From Acuticoccus sediminis (GTDB lineage Bacteria > Pseudomonadota > Alphaproteobacteria > Rhizobiales > Amorphaceae), in the NCBI RefSeq assembly GCF_003258595.1, contig NZ_QHHQ01000002.1, positions 1,302,001 to 1,366,000 on the forward strand: DNA of 64,000 nucleotides, given 5' to 3'. This document shows, piece by piece, positions 43,110 to 50,946 of this stretch. Made by a program: the position numbers and the translations under genes. The number at the start of each line of letters is the position of its first letter. Positions within the stretch are counted from its first letter, which is position 1. The notes beneath the pieces were generated by a model, which was not told where the DNA came from, did no database searches, and saw only the letters and a program-made list of their open reading frames with translations.

Positions 43110-43163
43110 TTGACAAGACCGAAAAGTTCACTTCCACTAAACCTCAGCGACAGAAAGTTTAGT
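43110..43163 (+). promoter_or_regulatory. Promoter and inverted repeat upstream of the polyol ABC-dha operon
   Basis: TTGACA (43110-43115) is a good -35; a -10 is not obvious 17 bases on (TCCACT). Just downstream is the inverted repeat ACTAAAC (43136-43142) and GTTTAGT (43157-43163) with a 14-base spacer; a related half-site AAGTTCACT lies at 43125-43133. The repeat would overlap the transcription start, as for a repressor such as a LacI, DeoR or XRE-type protein. The binding protein start is 150 bases further on. Confidence 0.5.
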
Positions 43164-43312
43164 CCGGCCCGGTGACGGGGACCGGACGACGACAGCGCTC
43201 CGCAGCCGACCAGAAGCCCCGCCGAAACAGGGGTCAGCGTCTGCGGACAGGGGATGAAACGCGACGGGTCCGCGCTTCGGACGGCGGCCCGATCACCGAA
43301 GGAGGATTGCCC

Positions 43313-44641
43313 ATGATGTCTATCCATCGTGCCGCTATGGCTGCCGCGCTCCTGGCCGGCACCGCTCTTTGCGCCCCTGCCGCCATGGCGCAGGACAAGG
43401 AGCTGACGCTCTGCTGGGCCGCCTGGGACCCGGCCAACGCCCTCGTCGAGCTGTCCAAGGACTTCACCGCCCAGAGCGGCGTCAAGATGAACTTCGAGTT
43501 CGTCCCGTGGACCAACTTCGCCGACCGCATGCTCAACGAACTGAACTCCGGCGGCAAGCTCTGCGACCTCATGATCGGCGACAGCCAGTGGATCGGCGGC
43601 GGCGCGACGTACGGCCACTACGTCAAGCTCAACGACTTCTTCGACAAGGAAGGCATCACGATGGATGACTTCCTGCCGGCGGCGGTGGACGCCTACGCGG
43701 CGTGGCCGAAGGGCTCGACCAACTACTACGCCCTCCCCGCGATGGGCGACGCCGTCGGCTGGGTCTACCGCAAGGACTGGTTCGAGCGGCCGGAGATCCG
43801 CGAGGCGTTCCAGGCCGAGGTCGGACGCCCGCTCGACGTGCCGAAGACATGGGACGAGCTGGTCGAGGTCGCCAGGTTCTTCCAGGGCCGCGAGATCGAC
43901 GGCGAGACGCGCTACGGCGCCGCCATCTACACCGAGCGCGGCTCGGAGGGGATCACGATGGGCGTGACGAACGCGCTCTACCCCTACGGCTTCAAGTACG
44001 AGAACACGCCGGGCAAGTACGACATGGACGGCGCGGTCAACTCGCCTGACGCGGTCGCGGGCCTCGAGAAATACAAGGAACTCTACGAGTGCTGCACCCC
44101 GCCGGGGCACTCGGACGCGTACATGACCGAGGACCTCGACGCCTACAAGTCCGGCCAGACGGCGCTGCAGATGAACTTCTTCGCCTTCTTCCCCGGCATC
44201 GCCAAGGACCCCAACGTGGGCGGCGACACGTCCGGCTTCTTCGTGAACCCGTCGGCGAAGGTGGCGGCGTCCGTGCTCGGCGGCCAGGGCATCTCGGTCG
44301 TCGCCTACTCCGACAAGCAGGACGAGGCGCTCGAGTACATCAAGTGGTTCGCCCAGCCGGACGTGCAGAAGAAGTGGTGGTCGCTCGGCGGCTACGCGGT
44401 GCACAACGCGGTGGTCGAGGACCCGTCCTTCCCCGAGTCGACGCCGTTCGCCGGCCAGTTCCTCGAGGCGATGAGCAACGTGAAGGACTTCTGGCAGGAG
44501 CCGATCTACGCCGAGCTGCTGCTGGCGATGCAGAAGCGCATGCACGACTACGTGGTCGCCGACCAGGGCACCGCGCAGGAAGCGCTCGACAAGCTGATCG
44601 AGGACTGGACCGTCTCCTTCGAGGACGACGGCAAGCTCTGA
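43313..44641 (+). CDS. Carbohydrate/polyol ABC transporter substrate-binding protein
   Basis: A 442-residue family 1 extracellular solute-binding protein. The signal peptide is MAAALLAGTALCAPAAMAQD. Segments such as FTAQSGVKMNFEFVPWTNFA, DLMIGDSQWIGGGATYGHYV, WPKGSTNYYALPAMGDAVGW and QGISVVAYSDKQDEALEYIK are typical of sugar receptors. AAGGAGG precedes the ATG pair at 43313/43316. It is the first gene of the operon that ends with dihydroxyacetone kinase, so glycerol, dihydroxyacetone or a polyol yielding it is a reasonable ligand; the ligand is inferred. Confidence 0.9.
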   Translation: MMSIHRAAMAAALLAGTALCAPAAMAQDKELTLCWAAWDPANALVELSKDFTAQSGVKMNFEFVPWTNFADRMLNELNSGGKLCDLMIGDSQWIGGGATYGHYVKLNDFFDKEGITMDDFLPAAVDAYAAWPKGSTNYYALPAMGDAVGWVYRKDWFERPEIREAFQAEVGRPLDVPKTWDELVEVARFFQGREIDGETRYGAAIYTERGSEGITMGVTNALYPYGFKYENTPGKYDMDGAVNSPDAVAGLEKYKELYECCTPPGHSDAYMTEDLDAYKSGQTALQMNFFAFFPGIAKDPNVGGDTSGFFVNPSAKVAASVLGGQGISVVAYSDKQDEALEYIKWFAQPDVQKKWWSLGGYAVHNAVVEDPSFPESTPFAGQFLEAMSNVKDFWQEPIYAELLLAMQKRMHDYVVADQGTAQEALDKLIEDWTVSFEDDGKL

Positions 44642-44745
44642 GGGTGCGGCCGGCCCGCCGGGCCGCCCTCCTCCCGATCGGGCCGCCGCCCTGCCGGCGG
44701 TCCGCCCCGCCGGTCTCCTCCCGCCGGCACGCCTTCGGGCGACTC

Positions 44746-44769
44746 GGCCGGCGGTCCCGACCGCCGGCC
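44746..44769 (+). terminator. Intra-operon hairpin after the binding protein gene
   Basis: GGCCGGCGGTC-CC-GACCGCCGGCC is a perfect 11-bp stem (functional loop four bases or more) followed by CCTTTCCCTCT, in the 154-base gap before the first permease. Such structures after receptor genes allow higher receptor than permease expression by partial termination or mRNA protection. Confidence 0.6.
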
Positions 44770-44795
44770 CCTTTCCCTCTGCGAACGGCGAGCCG

Positions 44796-45746
44796 ATGTC
44801 CGACCACGTTGACGATAGCCTGAGCGTTCCGGCCGCATCCGCCGCGCGGCGCCGCCCGCCGCGTGCCGTCCGGGGCCTCTCGGACCGGTGGATCGCGACG
44901 CTCTTCATCGCGCCGTCGATCGTCCTGCTCCTCGCGATCAACATCTTCCCGCTGATCTGGACCGTCTACCTGTCGTTCACGAACTTCCGCGCCAACCAGC
45001 CGGGCCGGGAGGTGAACTGGCTCGGCACGAAGAACTACGCACGCCTCCTGGGGTCGGAGGACGTCTGGTCCTACCTCCAGGCGACGGCGCACTTCGTGGT
45101 CTGGACGATGCTGATCCAGGTGGCGATCGGCCTCGGCCTCGCCCTCCTCGTCAACAAGAACTTCAAGGGCGCGCCGGTCTGGACGACGATCATCCTCATT
45201 CCGATGATGCTCTCGCCGGCCGTCGTCGGCACCTTCTGGACCTATCTCTACCAGCCGCAGACAGGCATCTTCAGCTACATCGTCGACTTCTTCACCGGCC
45301 TCGGCCCGATCGACATGATCGGTTCGGTAAAGCTCGCGCCGTGGGCGATCGTCATCGTCGATACGTGGATGTGGACGCCCTACATCATGCTGCTCTGCCT
45401 CGCCGGGCTGCGCTCCATCCCCGATTACCTCTACGAGGCGGCGGAGGTGGACCGCGCCGGTCCGTTCCAGACCTTCTGGTACATCACCCTGCCCCGCATC
45501 CTGCCCTTCCTCATGCTGGCGGTGCTGTTCCGCGGCATCGAGAACTTCAAGATGTTCGACATGGTGGTGGAGCTGACGTCCGGCGGGCCGGGGTCCACCA
45601 CGGAGCTCGCGTCCATCAACCTGAAGCGCGAGGCGTTCGAGAAGTGGCGAACCGGCTACGCGTCCGCGTTCGCGGTGATCCTCTTCGTCACGGTCTTCGG
45701 TCTCGGCAACATCTACGTCAAGGCGCTCAACCGGGTGAAGCAATGA
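44796..45746 (+). CDS. Carbohydrate ABC transporter permease, MalF-type
   Basis: A 316-residue permease with six hydrophobic helices. FIAPSIVLLLAINIFPLIWT opens helix one, and the EAA loop YEAAEVDRAGPFQTFWYITL-type sequence contacts the ATPases. The 30-residue N-terminal lead is basic and Pro/Arg-rich. It is followed after 52 bases by the MalG-type partner. Confidence 0.92.
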   Translation: MSDHVDDSLSVPAASAARRRPPRAVRGLSDRWIATLFIAPSIVLLLAINIFPLIWTVYLSFTNFRANQPGREVNWLGTKNYARLLGSEDVWSYLQATAHFVVWTMLIQVAIGLGLALLVNKNFKGAPVWTTIILIPMMLSPAVVGTFWTYLYQPQTGIFSYIVDFFTGLGPIDMIGSVKLAPWAIVIVDTWMWTPYIMLLCLAGLRSIPDYLYEAAEVDRAGPFQTFWYITLPRILPFLMLAVLFRGIENFKMFDMVVELTSGGPGSTTELASINLKREAFEKWRTGYASAFAVILFVTVFGLGNIYVKALNRVKQ

Positions 45747-45798
45747 GCCCGGCAGCCGGACGGACGGGCGCCGCAGAGCGCCCCGCGCGGAGGAACCC

Positions 45799-46746
45799 AT
45801 GAGCATCGCTGCCGTCTCCGTCGTCGACGCGACGCCGCGGGGCAAGATCATCGCCGCGGTCCTCGTGATCGGCTACGCGCTCATCACGATGATCCCGCTG
45901 ATCTGGATCGTCGCGACGAGCTTCAAGTCGCCGCCGGACTCGATCTCCTACCCGCCGAAGGTGATCTTCCAGCCGACGCTGGAAGGCTACGTGAACCTCT
46001 TCACCACCCGCTCGCGCCAGACGCCGGAGTACATCGAGAGCCTGGGGCCGCCGAAGACCTGGTACGACGCGCTGGTGCGCGAGCGGAACATGATCATCAC
46101 CGGCCCCTCCCGCTTCGCGGGCCGGTACATGAACTCGGTGATCATCGGTTTCGGGTCGACCTTCCTGGCGGTCTTCCTCGGCACCCTTGCGGCATACGCG
46201 TTCTCCCGCTTCAGGGTGCCGCTGAAGGACGACCTCCTCTTCTTCATCCTGTCGACGCGGATGATGCCGCCGGTCGCCGTCGCGATCCCGATCTACCTCA
46301 TGTACCGCGAGCTGGGGCTCAACGACACGCACCTCGGCATGATCCTGCTCTACACGGCGGTGAACCTGTCGCTCTCGGTCTGGCTGCTGAAGGGGTTCGT
46401 CGACGAGATCCCGCGCGAGTACGAGGAGGCGGCGGTGGTCGACGGGTACACGCGCTTCCAGGCGTTCGTGAAGGTGGTGCTGCCGCAGATGCGCGCCGGG
46501 ATCGCCGCGACGGCGATCTTCTGCCTCATCTTCGCGTGGAACGAGTACGCGTTCGCGCTGCTGCTGACGTCCGGCACGGCTCAGACGGCGCCGCCCTTCA
46601 TCCCGATCATCATCGGCGAAGGCGGGCTCGACTGGCCGGCTGTGGCGGCGGGGACGACGCTCTTCCTGGTGCCGGTGGTTGTGTTCACCGTACTCCTCAG
46701 GAAGCAGCTCCTGCGCGGCATCACCTTCGGAGCGGTCCGCCGATGA
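45799..46746 (+). CDS. Carbohydrate ABC transporter permease, MalG-type
   Basis: A 315-residue permease with six helices (IAAVLVIGYALITMIPLIWI; FLAVFLGTLAAYAFSRF) and EAA loop PREYEEAAVVDGYTRFQAFV. A periplasmic insertion of about 30 residues after helix one (TRSRQTPEYIESLGPPKTW) is longer than usual for MalG-type proteins and resembles the glycerol/polyol transporter group. The stop overlaps the next start (ATGA). Confidence 0.92.
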   Translation: MSIAAVSVVDATPRGKIIAAVLVIGYALITMIPLIWIVATSFKSPPDSISYPPKVIFQPTLEGYVNLFTTRSRQTPEYIESLGPPKTWYDALVRERNMIITGPSRFAGRYMNSVIIGFGSTFLAVFLGTLAAYAFSRFRVPLKDDLLFFILSTRMMPPVAVAIPIYLMYRELGLNDTHLGMILLYTAVNLSLSVWLLKGFVDEIPREYEEAAVVDGYTRFQAFVKVVLPQMRAGIAATAIFCLIFAWNEYAFALLLTSGTAQTAPPFIPIIIGEGGLDWPAVAAGTTLFLVPVVVFTVLLRKQLLRGITFGAVRR

Positions 46747-47009
46747 AGACGCCCGACCACACCGCGGCGACCCTTACCGACCCGCCGGGCGCCACGCCCG
46801 GCGAGCGGCCCATGGCGCACTACAAGGTGCCGCCGGAGGAGCGGCGGCTGTTCCGGCGCGGGCCGTGGGAGAACCTTGCCACCGTGCTCATCGCGGTCGG
46901 CGTCGTGATGCTGATGCAGCCGTTCTCGCTCTCGGTCTACGGCTGGTCCTTCGCGACGATCCTCGCCGGCACCGTCGGCTTCGTCATCGTCAGTCACTTC
47001 CCGGAATGA
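46743..47009 (+). CDS. Small two-helix inner membrane protein
   Basis: An 88-residue protein. The cytoplasmic N-terminal half (to about residue 45; MAHYKVPPEERRLFRRGPWE) precedes two hydrophobic helices (LATVLIAVGVVMLMQPFSL and TILAGTVGFVIVSHF). Small membrane proteins are found in similar two-ATPase polyol ABC operons, where DUF2160-like subunits occur. I cannot assign it to that family with confidence. It is translationally coupled to the permease gene, so a role as an accessory subunit of the transporter is likely. Confidence 0.75.
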   Translation: MKTPDHTAATLTDPPGATPGERPMAHYKVPPEERRLFRRGPWENLATVLIAVGVVMLMQPFSLSVYGWSFATILAGTVGFVIVSHFPE

Positions 47010-47046
47010 GCATGCGCACGCCCCTTCCCGCCTCGCGGTGCCGGCC

Positions 47047-47472
47047 ATGACCGCCGCTTCCGCCCCCGCCACCCGAACGGCCCGCTGCGGCTGCGGCGCG
47101 CTCTCGGCGACGGCAAAGGGCGAGCCGGCGATCGTCGCGATGTGCAGCTGCACCGCGTGCCAGCGGCGCACGGGCGCGCCGTTCGGCACCCTCGCATGGT
47201 GGGACGCGGCGGACGTCGCCGTGACCGGCACGGCGCAGCGCTACGCCCGCGTCTCGGAGCGCGGACGGACGATCGCGTACGAGTTCTGCCCGACCTGCGG
47301 CTCGGCGCTCGTCTTCCGGGGGGAGCACCTTCCGGGCAAGGTGGGCATCGCCATCGGCGGGTTCGCCGACCCCGCCTTCCCGGCCCCGACGGTGGCGGTG
47401 TGGGACACGACGCGGCACCACTGGCTCGACGCCATCGCCGCGATCCCCCGCCTCGCCGAGCAGAGGAGCTGA
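47047..47472 (+). CDS. GFA/CENP-V family zinc-binding protein
   Basis: A 141-residue protein with the cysteine pattern of the glutathione-dependent formaldehyde-activating (GFA) family: CGCGAL (N-terminal), CSCTACQRRTGAP, and CPTCGSALVF. These cysteines bind zinc. Family members bind glutathione adducts or act as small dehalogenases/lyases. It lies between the small membrane protein and the first ATPase in a transport operon, an unusual place. GTG at 47038 is an alternative start. A role in handling reactive carbonyls such as dihydroxyacetone or methylglyoxal is speculative. Confidence 0.85.
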   Translation: MTAASAPATRTARCGCGALSATAKGEPAIVAMCSCTACQRRTGAPFGTLAWWDAADVAVTGTAQRYARVSERGRTIAYEFCPTCGSALVFRGEHLPGKVGIAIGGFADPAFPAPTVAVWDTTRHHWLDAIAAIPRLAEQRS

Positions 47473-47473
47473 C

Positions 47474-48580
47474 ATGGCCGAAATCGCCCTCCAGGACGTC
47501 CACAAGGCCTTCGGGGACTTCACCGCGGTCCGCTCGTCCTCCTTCACCATCCGGAACGGCGAGTTCTTCGTGATGCTCGGCCCGTCCGGCTGCGGCAAGA
47601 CCACGACCTTGCGGATGATCGCCGGACTGGAGCTGCCGACCTCGGGGCGCATCCTCCTCGACGGCGAGGACGTGACCTTCAACCGTGCCTCGCAGCGGGA
47701 CATCGCGTTCGTCTTCCAGCTCTTCGCGCTCTACCCGCACATGAACGTGCGGCAGAACATCTCCTTTCCGCTGCGCACCCAGCGCCTCCCCCGCCGCGAG
47801 GTGCGCGCGCGTACCGAAGAGGTGGCGAGGATGCTGCAGATCGACGGTATCCTCGAGCGCCGCGTCTCGGGCCTTGCCGCCGGCGACCGGCAGCGCGTCG
47901 CGCTCGGCCGGGCGATCGTGCGGCGCGCCAAGGCGTTCCTGATGGACGAGCCGCTCGGCGCGCTCGACGCGGAGTTCCGCGAGACCATGTGCGAGGAGCT
48001 TAGGCTGCTGCACGACCGGATCGGCGCCACCACCGTCTACGTCACCCACGACCAGATCGAGGCGATGGCGATGGCGGACCGGATCTGCGTCATGAACCGG
48101 GGCGAGGTGCTTCAGATCGGCCCGCCGATGGAGGTCTACGCCCGCCCCGCGACACGCTTCGTCGCCGGCTTCCTGGGGAGTCCGTCCATGAACTTCCTGC
48201 CCGCCGAGGGGCGGATCGCGGTGGGGGCGACGTCGATCCGCGTCGGCGGGGCGACGCTCGCCATGCCGGCCGTGCGCGAGGGGCTCGCCGGGCCGGAGGC
48301 GGTCATCGGCGCGCGGCCGGAGCATATCGCCATCACCGACGAGGGGCCGCTCCGGGGCCGCGTCTTCGCGGTCGAGTACATGGGCGCCCGCCAGCTCGTC
48401 ACCGTCGACACCGAGGCCGGCAGGCTGCGCGTGCGCACGCCCAACACGGTGCGCGTGGCGGCCGGCGAGACGGTCGGCCTCGCGTTCGACGCCGAGCGGC
48501 TCATCGTCTTCGACCCGGTCAGCGACAGGGCCGTCGCCAGCGCGCTCTTCGATGCGCCCGCCGAGATGGAGGCCGCATGA
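47474..48580 (+). CDS. Carbohydrate ABC transporter ATPase 1, degenerate signature motif
   Basis: A 368-residue MalK-type ATPase. Walker A GPSGCGKTT (36-44), Q-loop VFQLFALYPHM, Walker B AFLMDEPLGALD and VTHDQIEAM are intact, and a C-terminal TOBE-like regulatory region follows (from about 235). The signature is VSGLAAGDRQRVALG: LAAGD (134-138) in place of LSGGQ. In a heterodimer this leaves one of the two ATP sites non-consensus. The gene follows GFA by one base and overlaps ATPase 2 by four. Confidence 0.9.
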   Translation: MAEIALQDVHKAFGDFTAVRSSSFTIRNGEFFVMLGPSGCGKTTTLRMIAGLELPTSGRILLDGEDVTFNRASQRDIAFVFQLFALYPHMNVRQNISFPLRTQRLPRREVRARTEEVARMLQIDGILERRVSGLAAGDRQRVALGRAIVRRAKAFLMDEPLGALDAEFRETMCEELRLLHDRIGATTVYVTHDQIEAMAMADRICVMNRGEVLQIGPPMEVYARPATRFVAGFLGSPSMNFLPAEGRIAVGATSIRVGGATLAMPAVREGLAGPEAVIGARPEHIAITDEGPLRGRVFAVEYMGARQLVTVDTEAGRLRVRTPNTVRVAAGETVGLAFDAERLIVFDPVSDRAVASALFDAPAEMEAA

Positions 48581-49617
48581 CCGCCGCCGCGCTCCACAAC
48601 GCCACGAAGCGCTTCGGCGACACGGTCGCCGTGGCCGACGCGACGCTCGAGGTCGCGGACGGCGAGTTCGTGGTCCTGCTCGGCCCCACGGGCGCGGGCA
48701 AGACGACCACGCTGCGCCTCTTCGCAGGGCTAGAGACGCCCGAGGAGGGACGCGTCACCATCGCCGGCGAGGACGTCACGCGCCTCGGCCCGGCCGAGCG
48801 GGACGTCGCCTTCGTCTTCCAGCAGTACTCGCTCTACCCGCACCTCACCGTCTACGAGAACCTCGCCTTCCCGCTGAAGGCGCCGGGGCGGGCGTCGGGC
48901 GGGCGCAGGGTCAGCGCGGACGCCATCCGCAGGCGCGTCACCGAGATCGCGGAGCTGCTGCGGATCGAATCCAAGCTCGGGAACCGGGTGACGGCGCTGT
49001 CGGGCGGCGAGATGCAGCGCGTCTCCATCGGCCGGGCGCTGGTTCGCGAGCCGAACCTCTTCCTGATGGACGAGCCGCTGTCCTCGCTGGACGCCAAGCT
49101 GCGCGAGGACCTCAGGGTGGAGCTGAAGCGCATCCAGCGCGACCTCGGCGCGACCATCCTCTACGTGACCCACGACCAGCTCGAGGCGATGACCCTCGCC
49201 GACCGCATCGGCGTCCTCGCCTCGGGCCGGCTGGTGCAGGTGGACACGCCGCGCGCCGTCTACGAGACCCCCGCCGACGTCTACGCCGCGCAGCGCCTCG
49301 GCAGCCCGCAGATCAACCTCGTGCCGCCGGGGACGCTGGCGATCGGCGGAACGCCGGCGGGCGCGGCGACGGTCGGCGTCCGGCCGGAGGACGTCGTCCT
49401 GCACAAAGGTGCGGCAAACGGAACCGGCGTGACCGGCCAGATACTTACCATCGAACATTTTGGTGTAGAGACGATTGCGCTCGTCGAGATCGCGGGGCGG
49501 CACGTTCATGCGCTGGTCGGACCGCGTGCGGACTTTGCCCACGGCACGGCCGTGGTCGCCTCCGTCCGTCCCGGCGCGGCGCTGTACTTCGATAGCGCGG
49601 GAGTGAGGCTTTCATGA
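48577..49617 (+). CDS. Carbohydrate ABC transporter ATPase 2
   Basis: A 346-residue MalK-type ATPase with canonical GPTGAGKTT (36-44), LSGGEMQRVS (141-150), LFLMDEPLSSLDAKL, VTHDQLEAM and a TOBE-like C-terminus. It differs from ATPase 1 throughout, so the transporter has a heterodimeric motor, as known for the GlpS/GlpT pair of rhizobial glycerol transporters. It overlaps dhaL by four bases, joining transport and kinase genes in one message. Confidence 0.93.
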   Translation: MTAAALHNATKRFGDTVAVADATLEVADGEFVVLLGPTGAGKTTTLRLFAGLETPEEGRVTIAGEDVTRLGPAERDVAFVFQQYSLYPHLTVYENLAFPLKAPGRASGGRRVSADAIRRRVTEIAELLRIESKLGNRVTALSGGEMQRVSIGRALVREPNLFLMDEPLSSLDAKLREDLRVELKRIQRDLGATILYVTHDQLEAMTLADRIGVLASGRLVQVDTPRAVYETPADVYAAQRLGSPQINLVPPGTLAIGGTPAGAATVGVRPEDVVLHKGAANGTGVTGQILTIEHFGVETIALVEIAGRHVHALVGPRADFAHGTAVVASVRPGAALYFDSAGVRLS

Positions 49618-50258
49618 GTACCGAGACCGAGGCGCCGGCGGAGGCGGCCGGCGACACCGCCCTGATCGCCGCCCTCATCGCCGCCGCCCACGACACCATC
49701 ACCACCCACCGCGACGAACTCTCCGAGCTCGACCGGGCGATCGGCGACGGCGACCACGGACACAACATGGCCCGCGGCTTCGACGCGGTCGCCGCGGCGG
49801 CGGACGAGATCACGGCCCTCCCTTTCGGCAAGGCCCTCGCCAAGGCCGGCACCACGCTGGTGATGAAGGTCGGCGGCGCGTCGGGGCCGCTCTACGGCTC
49901 GGCGCTGATGGCGGCCGGGAAGGTTCGCGACGAGGCCCCGACCACGCTCGCCGAGGTGGTGGAGCTCCTCGACGCGGCGGTCGACGCGGTGAAGAAGCGC
50001 GGCAAGTCCGACGTCGGCGCCAAGACCATGCTCGACGTTCTGGTCCCGGTCGCCGATGCGCTGCGCGCCGGGCCGGCCGAGCCGCTCGGCACCGCGCGCG
50101 AGAGCGCGGCGGCCGCCCTCGAGGCGACGCGGGACATGGTCGCCACGAAGGGCCGCGCGGCGTTCCTCGGCGAGCGCTCCGCCGGGCACCTCGACCCCGG
50201 CGCACGATCCTCGACGCTGTTGATCGACGCGGTTTCTGCGGTGCTGGAGAAGTCATGA
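49614..50258 (+). CDS. dhaL: Dihydroxyacetone kinase ADP-binding subunit DhaL
   Basis: A 214-residue helical-barrel subunit holding the ADP cofactor that relays phosphate from DhaM to dihydroxyacetone. Metal-binding aspartates are in LDRAIGDGDHG (Asp40, 45, 47), and KVGGASGPLYGSALMAAGK and RGKSDVGAKTMLDVL are the nucleotide motifs. Coupled to ATPase 2 and DhaM by ATGA overlaps. Confidence 0.95.
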   Translation: MSTETEAPAEAAGDTALIAALIAAAHDTITTHRDELSELDRAIGDGDHGHNMARGFDAVAAAADEITALPFGKALAKAGTTLVMKVGGASGPLYGSALMAAGKVRDEAPTTLAEVVELLDAAVDAVKKRGKSDVGAKTMLDVLVPVADALRAGPAEPLGTARESAAAALEATRDMVATKGRAAFLGERSAGHLDPGARSSTLLIDAVSAVLEKS

Positions 50259-50644
50259 GCGACAACGTTTCGATCGTGATCGTCTCGCACTCGGCGGACG
50301 TCGCGAAGGGCGCGGCGGACATGGTGCGCCAGATGGTCGGTGAGGAGGTCCGTGTCGCCTGCGCCGGGGGCACCGCCGACGGCGGCCTCGGCACCGACGT
50401 CGCCGCCATCATGGCCGCCATCGAGGAGGTCTGGACCGAGAAGGGCGTCGCCGTCCTCGTGGACCTCGGCGGCGCCGAGACCAACTCGGAGATGGCGATC
50501 GAGATGCTGGGCGAGGACAAAGGCGCGCACGTCGCGATCCTGAACGCGCCCGTCGTCGAGGGCGCGGTGATGGCCGCGACCGAGGCGTCGGGCGGCTCCT
50601 CGCTCGACGAAGTGCGGCAGACGGCAGAGGATTTTGGAGCATGA
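50255..50644 (+). CDS. dhaM: Dihydroxyacetone kinase phosphotransferase DhaM (EIIA-Man domain only)
   Basis: A 129-residue EIIA-mannose-type domain; the phosphorylated His is in VSHSADVAKGA (His12), and VDLGGAETNSEMA and LNAPVVEGAVMAA are diagnostic of DhaM. Unlike E. coli DhaM, it carries no HPr or EI domain; these are encoded by the next two cistrons. Confidence 0.93.
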   Translation: MSDNVSIVIVSHSADVAKGAADMVRQMVGEEVRVACAGGTADGGLGTDVAAIMAAIEEVWTEKGVAVLVDLGGAETNSEMAIEMLGEDKGAHVAILNAPVVEGAVMAATEASGGSSLDEVRQTAEDFGA

Positions 50645-50946
50645 CCGGTTCGGCAGCGGCGTCCGCGATGGGCGAATGGATCGAGGGCGCGGCGACGATC
50701 GTCGACCCGACGGGCCTGCACGCCCGCCCCGCCGTGAAGCTGACCAAGCTCGCCAAGACGTTCGGCGCCGTCGTGGAGGTGCGCGCCGACACCGACGCCA
50801 CGTGGACCAACGCCAAGTCGCCCAACTCGGTGATGAAGATGAAGGCCGCGCACGGCAGCCCGCTCCACATCCGCGCCTCCGGCGAGGACGCGGACGCCGC
50901 GGTGGCGGCGCTGGTCGCGCTGGTGGAGCGCAACTTCGATGCCTAG
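50641..50946 (+). CDS. HPr-family phosphocarrier protein
   Basis: A 101-residue HPr-like protein with the active-site PTGLHARPAVK (His27) and the HPr SIMGVM-like stretch AKSPNSVMKMKAAHGS, in which the Ser46 region of regulatory HPr is altered. The N-terminal ten or so residues are extra; MGEWIEG is a possible internal start. It overlaps DhaM by four bases and EI by eight. It most likely passes phosphate from the adjoining EI to DhaM. Confidence 0.9.
   Translation: MTGSAAASAMGEWIEGAATIVDPTGLHARPAVKLTKLAKTFGAVVEVRADTDATWTNAKSPNSVMKMKAAHGSPLHIRASGEDADAAVAALVALVERNFDA

Noticed and set aside
43172-43312. 47-codon N-terminal extension of the sugar-binding protein
   Set aside because: The extension is Arg-rich, would mask the signal peptide, and the strong AAGGAGG site points to 43313.
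42638-44944. 768-codon open frame on the minus strand
   Set aside because: Covers the sugar-binding protein and the 188-residue protein in antisense; no family signal.
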